This document shows, piece by piece, positions 56,483 to 64,000 of a stretch of DNA of 64,000 nucleotides. The DNA comes from Papilionanthe hookeriana x Papilionanthe teres (Eukaryota > Streptophyta > Magnoliopsida > Asparagales > Orchidaceae). The notes under the pieces are model-generated. The model was given only the letters and a program-made list of their open reading frames with translations. It did not search any database and had not been told where the DNA came from. The position numbers and the translations under genes were made by a program. How positions within the stretch are numbered: position 1 is the stretch's first letter; every line of letters starts with the position of its first letter. The stretch covers positions 113,933,943 through 113,997,942 of the forward strand of contig CM040429.1 in the NCBI GenBank assembly GCA_022702705.1, given 5' to 3'.

Positions 56483-58149
56483 TGTCGGCATATAAAAAGT
56501 TTTAAATATACGTTTTAGTTGGGGTTGCCCATTAGAAGCTGTCAGTCATTGGAATCGAAGTCCCATCGCCCGCTTCAGAAGGATAATTTTAACTTAATTA
56601 AAATTTAGTTTAGAAAAATATGGAGTCAAACTGATCTCATATTTTTCAAAGTTCAAATGAAAGAGCACTATACCTCGATCTTTGTATATATCTCGAAGGA
56701 TGAACACAAAACTTGAGGATGAGGCTCAATCAAATGAACTAAGGAAAAGTATGACATCCGTTTTGTATGCGAAACCTTTATGTTTGCGGACAATTTTCCC
56801 CATTTAATATAAGAGGATTAAATGGGGTTTATATTAACCTGGGGTCTTTTAGGTTTCCTATAAGGGCAAGCCCCTATAGTTAATTACATCTTAGACAACC
56901 GAAGTCACCTAAGAAAACTCTTGATAAAGATCAGGAAATAATTATATTCACGACTTCCAAAGGTAAGGATTTCTTTCAGTGAAATGTGATTAACCGAATT
57001 CAATAGGTGAATGGTTCAAATTTCAGAACATTTCATTTTATCAGAGTCCAAAGGAAAAGAAGACTAGTGGAAGAACACAGATTCGAGAAGAATCCTGGTG
57101 TTTCCCCAAGATATCCTATTGTTTGGCTCAATTTAGGAAAAGATTTAAATTATATTTCATCCTGCCAATTTTATTATTTAGGGCATACATTCATTTGATG
57201 TCGATCATATGAATAGCCTGGAAGATGTGAGGGTTTATGTCATATCGGGATGACAACCTCGGAAACCTAGACGAGTTAGGGCTTATAATGCACCGGGTGC
57301 AAAAGCCTAAAAGATGAGATGAGGGTTTAGTTTGCACTAGGCAAATTCCTCGAAGTCCTATAGCTAGTTGCTTATTTGAACTAAGGAACTATTTTACTGT
57401 TGTAGACTCAGGTTTTCCTGAAGAAGATGGTTGTGCTGCCACTATGCTCCAAGCTCCTTTGTCGTTGCAGAGGTTCAGTTTTAGAAGGTGAAAATCAGGA
57501 GGTGAGAGAAGTGTTTTTGTTTAGAAATGTCTTAGAATCCAAGTGTTTTAGTGTTTTAATTAAAACAAATCTTATAGTTGATTAAACAGAACTGATTAAG
57601 ATCCCACGGTTCAGTCATCCCGGCACCATTATTTTCATAAGATTCATTTTGTCCAGATGAATTTGCTAAACTCAACTGAATGAGTTCCACACTTTCATTT
57701 ACACCGTGGGAAATCCCGTTAGCAACACGTGGGTTACATCATCCTAGGTATTCCCGATCATCCAATTAGACATTTTAATTTAGTTGTAGTTGTAGTTTTG
57801 TTGTTTTGTTAGTGATTAAATTTTGAGTTGTTTTATCCTTTGAATGTTGTGGCGTTGAATTTTATCTTGTGTTGATTTTAATCTAGTTTTGGGTTTCAGT
57901 TTTGTGGCTATCCTAAAGGTTTCAGTTTTCATGCAGGGTGACATTGTTGTTTAACATGCAAGAGAAGTAAAATACAGTGCAGGAAAAATAAATCGCAATA
58001 AAATAAAAGCGTACCTGGTAGGGTCTTCTCGTCATTCCCACCTGAAATTTTACTATTGCATCGCATGTATGTGTTTATAATTTTGCAAAAATTAAAGCAT
58101 GCCAGAAAACAGGAAGAAGTAGAGCTAACAAGTAGTAACTACTCAATCC

Positions 58150-58245
58150 TATGATGTCTATGTTTAGATCCTGTTTGTCTACCAAGTCCTATGATGTCTA
58201 TGTTAAGATCCTGGTTGTCTACCAAGTCTTATGATGTCTATGTGA
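58150..58245. repeat. 40-bp tandem repeat
   Basis: ATGATGTCTATGT occurs at 58151, 58191 and 58231 with intervening AGATCCTG(T/G)TTGTCTACC text, giving two full 40-bp units and a partial third. It lies within B'. Confidence 0.85.
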
Positions 58246-58499
58246 ATTTCTATGTTGTATTTCAATGAACTTTGTTAATTTAATTAAGGATGGTTTCGTT
58301 AAGCAGACATATTAAGTTTAATAGACCTCTGAGGTATCCAAAAGGTCAGAGAAGGAAGCAGGTCCATGCTTCCCTCTCACAGCCTGGTGAAAAGTCTCGA
58401 GCTCATTTAGACTTATTATGTTGCTTAACAACTCATCCTACCTATACCCTTATGCTTAATGAACACAGGTGTTCGGGGTAGGTTGGGGCAGATGGGTTT

Positions 58500-58720
58500 A
58501 GGTGTGGTTTGGATTTGGATTGGTGGCAATTGGTAGTTTGATTTGGACTTATGGGAGTGTTGTGAAGAGTTTGTGATTTTATTTGTGGAAGATTTGCTTG
58601 AGTTTGTGTTTGGATTTGGTTTGTGTTTGGATTTGTTTTTTTGGTTTTGGTTTGGGTTTAGTTTGATTTTGGTTTGATTTTGGTTTTGGTTTTGGTTTGT
58701 TTTTAGAGCTAGGAACTTTG
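58500..58720. repeat. G/T-rich low-complexity tract
   Basis: Imperfect TTTGGT/TTTGGGT-type repeats, nearly free of C. The open frames on the minus strand encode N/Q/K/P/T low-complexity text and follow from base composition. Confidence 0.75.
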
Positions 58721-58929
58721 AGTTTGGAATGTGAATTGGGAAGATTGTGTTGACATCGGGTAAAATTTGGGTTACTCCATGCATTCACTAAGCATAAGGT
58801 TATTCTTATTATGTTTTCTACACCAAGTTATGATTTCCTAGGGGTCTTTATAAAGGGAAAAATAAACCATACCTCAGGAGGCCTATCCTAGGTTTGATTG
58901 TTATCGTGTTGGTATTGTATTGTGGTCAG

Positions 58930-61080
<2,151 letters not shown>

Positions 61081-61870
61081 TAGGTGGTAAATTTGTAAAT
61101 ATTTAAAACTAGTTAACCTAATTAGATAATTTGCATGAAAAAGAAATCCTAAGGCTAAACATGGAAAGATTTAAAAGCTAAATAGCTAAATAACCTTGCA
61201 TAAAAAAGGAATTCCTAATCCTAAGCATGGAAACATTTAAAAAGCATACATGAAGATTTAAAAAAAAAATTAAATGACTTGTATGTAAATTTAAAAATCT
61301 TTGTAAAGGAAGAAGTATTTTAAAGAAAACTCATGTGGGTGTGGAATATTTAGGGCTAAACATGAAGATGGAATCTAAAAAGAATTTTTGCAACAAGAAT
61401 TTCCATAAAAAAAAAAAAGAATAAATGAGAGGGGAAGAAAATAACCTTAGCTTTGGAGGAGTTGATGGAAGAATTTGAAGAGGGGATGCCATTGTTGAAG
61501 CTCACAGCTAGGAGAGGTTGGGGGTGTTGTGGTGAAGTGTGGCTAGCTTGGAAGAAGGAGGAGAAGGGGAAGGGAGGCTCACGGCTAGGAGAGGAATTTG
61601 GGGGGTGGAATGAGGAAGTGAGTGAAGTGAGTAAGTGAGTGTGTAAGAGTGTAAAAATGAGATGGTGACTGGTTTTTAATGGGGGAGGCTCACGGCTAGG
61701 AGTCAAATGAGGAGTGAGGGAGAGGTGAGGGAGAGATGAGGGAGAGATATGGTGAAAGTAAGGAGGAGGTGAGGTGGGTGGACTTTAGGGTGGCGTGTAG
61801 GGTGAGGGAGAGGTGAGGGAGAGAGGGATATTTTTTTTTTTAAAAGTATTTTATTTATTTTATTTATTTT

Positions 61871-61875
<5 letters not shown>

Positions 61876-61926
<51 letters not shown>
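61876..61926. repeat. (AT)n microsatellite, about 50 bp
   Basis: A second TA tract in B', at the junction between AT-rich low-complexity DNA and sequence that again matches the B LTRs. Confidence 0.95.
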
Positions 61927-61929
<3 letters not shown>

Positions 61930-63481
61930 GGCTGCCATGAGGTTTAATTTGGTTAATTTTTGTTTAATTTGGTTTGATTTTAATCAATAGTTCAATTAGG
62001 TTCATTTGGATTTGGGTTGGCTTAACTTGGGTTAGAGCTTGAATGAAGCCCAAGTGCCTTGATCAATATTGTCCATATGATTGTAATGAAGATCTTTCAT
62101 GAAGACATAAAGTGGTTTTGAGCTCGTTTGGAAGTTCAATATTGGTATGGATGGGATTTTTGATTATTTTAGACTATATTGGATTTGGGTCAAGTTATCT
62201 TGAGTTTGAGTGGGAATGAGGTCTAGAGGTCTTCAAAAATAGTGTATATATGGTTGTCTTTAAGATTTTTTATGAAGACATGAAATGGTTTTGACAAATT
62301 TTAGAGGGTCAATTTGGTGGATTTAGGACATGTGTTCAATTTGGGTCAAAATTGGGGGTTTTGGTCCAAAATGGACTTGGGTAAGACTTGAGCTCAAATT
62401 GTGGACAATTGATGATTCATTTCAGTTTGAGGATGTGTTATAAAGAGTTTAGGATTGAAATTATGGAGGAATTGATTGACATTGGGTTTATTTAGGGGAT
62501 TTTGGATTATTTAGGCCAAATTGAGGATTTTGGATTTCAAGTGGAATTGGATTGAAATGTGGCTCACTTTGGGCTTTAATTTGGTTTAGATTGATATTGG
62601 GGATGTCGAATTGAAGTTTGGAATTGAAATTAGGAAAGATTTTGGTCAATTGGGTCGAGATTGGGTTTGACTTGGGCACTTTTGGGCTACATAGGCCAAA
62701 TTGAAGTTTTTTTATTTAAATTGGGTTAAATTGTCAAAATTGGCTTATGGTGTAGTAGAACAAAATGAAATTGGTAATTTTTATGATTTTTTGAAATTTT
62801 TTGAGAATTTTTTGGATTTTTTGGATTTTTGGGCAAAAAGGGTATTTTGGGTATTTTGAGGGTATTGGAGGGTACTTTTGGAAATTTTGGAATTTTTGGT
62901 CATGGATGGTCAATTTGAGTGGTAAGGAATATCTTGGAATGATTTTTGGGGAATTTTGGTGAATTTGAAGAATTTTGGGTAATTTAGGGCATTTTGGGAG
63001 ATCAGGGGCCAAATTTTTGAAATTTTGGAAAATTGAAGCTTGGTTTGAGATGAATGTCATGAGATGGTTTGAATTGAGTTATGGACCAAGGGTCACTTAC
63101 ATTTGGTCCTCTATGTGTTGGTACTAGTCAAACCCTAGCCTGATGCCAAGAGTTGAGAAGAACCATCTACACGAGTTTCCAAAGGTTTGGGGGAATGTGT
63201 GCATGTGAGTGGTGAAGTCCAGACCTCCCTCAAGACAAATCTTAAGGTCTAACCACCTATAAGAGACTTCCAGTAGGATTCCTTATGCTTTCCTTTTTCC
63301 TACCAAAAGGTGGAGGTTAGGCCTTAAGCATATGAAAGCCCCTAGTGAAGTAAAATGAGTTTTGAATTTCTATGGGGGGTTCCATGACTAGTCTTCTAAG
63401 AAAGTCACCAGGAGATTCATATGGCTAGACCCTGGGCTATTCTAATGAGATACTAGACCTCAACCAAAAGTGAGGTTAACA

Positions 63482-64000
63482 GTTGTTCGTCTTATTCCTA
63501 GAATGTTGTCCTGCAAAACAGAGTTAGTACACCCTATAACATGCAAAGGAAATCTAAACAAATCTTGTCTTCATCCTACAAAGAAAACATTGTCAGAAAT
63601 GATGTCATAAAAATGTTCATTGTCTCCGAATTTGTTGGATGTCCAAGTTTGATTTGAAATGTTGATTCAGTATGTCTTGAATGTCGGTTTATGTCAATTT
63701 ATGTTGATTTGGATTTGTTTTTAGATTTCTATGTTGATTTATGTTTGATGTCGAATTAAGTTTGATATGGATCAAAATTAAGTTTTGACTTGAATTCAAA
63801 CTAAATTTTGAAGTCAAGTTCATTTAGAAAGTTAGATTCAATGCAGATTGAATCTAATGTCTGTTTAAGTTAAAATTTAAAGTTAAATTCAATGTAGATT
63901 GAATTAACTTGAGTTCATATTTTTTTGAACACAAGTTAGATTCAATGTAGATCGAATCTAATTAACTTTAGTTCATGTTTGTTTTAACTTAAGTTAAAAA
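63482..64000. mobile_element. LTR-like fragment E, right part
   Basis: Resumes after B' with GTTGT. Recurrent ATGTC and TTGATTT units resemble the ATGTCGTTTTGTC-type text just left of B' (56320-56480), supporting one interrupted sequence. Short repeats of the AGATTCAATGTAGAT(C/T)GAAT type occur at about 63833-63970. No gene is seen. Confidence 0.5.

Noticed and set aside
58425..58788. Minus-strand ORFs rich in N, Q, K, P and T
   Set aside because: Direct translation of a TTTGGT-type low-complexity tract.

Overview
This 64-kb window looks like gene-poor, repeat-dense nuclear DNA of a flowering plant. I found no intact host gene, tRNA, rRNA or CRISPR array. Nearly every base can be assigned to Ty3/gypsy LTR retrotransposons of two plant lineages: Athila-like (primer sites matching the tRNA-Asp 3' end) and Tat/Ogre-like (long LTRs, an extra archaeal-type RNase H, an ORF1 before gag, and 3' UTR minisatellites). 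The species cannot be named from this sequence.

The elements are nested. Names used here: D is the oldest, a Tat-like element on the minus strand, seen as 1984-4782 and 17786-18641. C is an Athila-like element (minus, 4783-17785) inserted in D's integrase. A is a second Athila-like element (minus, 18642-55104) inserted in D's extra RNase H. B is an Ogre-like element with 6-7 kb LTRs (minus, 19068-42766) inserted in A's 3' LTR; it has a near-perfect 5-bp target duplication, and A's own 5' LTR provides the empty site. A' is a plus-strand relative of A whose 3' LTR (135-1983) cuts D on the left. A'' is another plus-strand relative starting at 55105 inside A's 5' LTR. It is interrupted near 55889 by an LTR-like sequence E. 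E is split by B', a 6999-bp solo LTR (56483-63481) with a perfect GTTGT target duplication.

All coding parts are retrotransposon gag-pol and accessory ORFs, and all are broken to some degree. B is the best preserved: ORF1, gag, protease, RT with YVDD, two RNase H domains, and integrase with D, D and E present. A and C carry point changes at catalytic residues.

Two observations stand out. First, D carries, about 0.3 kb beyond its integrase and on the same strand, a degenerate ~500-codon ORF. Its C-terminal half is an AlkB-type Fe(II)/2-oxoglutarate dioxygenase resembling plant ALKBH9/10 RNA demethylases. Second, both Athila families repeat an LTR-derived, GC-rich, palindromic module upstream of each of their 3' (env-like) ORFs, as if LTR leader/promoter segments had been copied to drive the accessory ORFs; in A the env-like ORF itself seems duplicated.

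Other non-coding structure: a 0.9-kb minisatellite in B's 3' UTR, long AT-rich low-complexity DNA with (AT)n tracts in B', strongly C-depleted LTR segments, and a conserved pyrimidine-rich block in the 3' UTRs of A and C.
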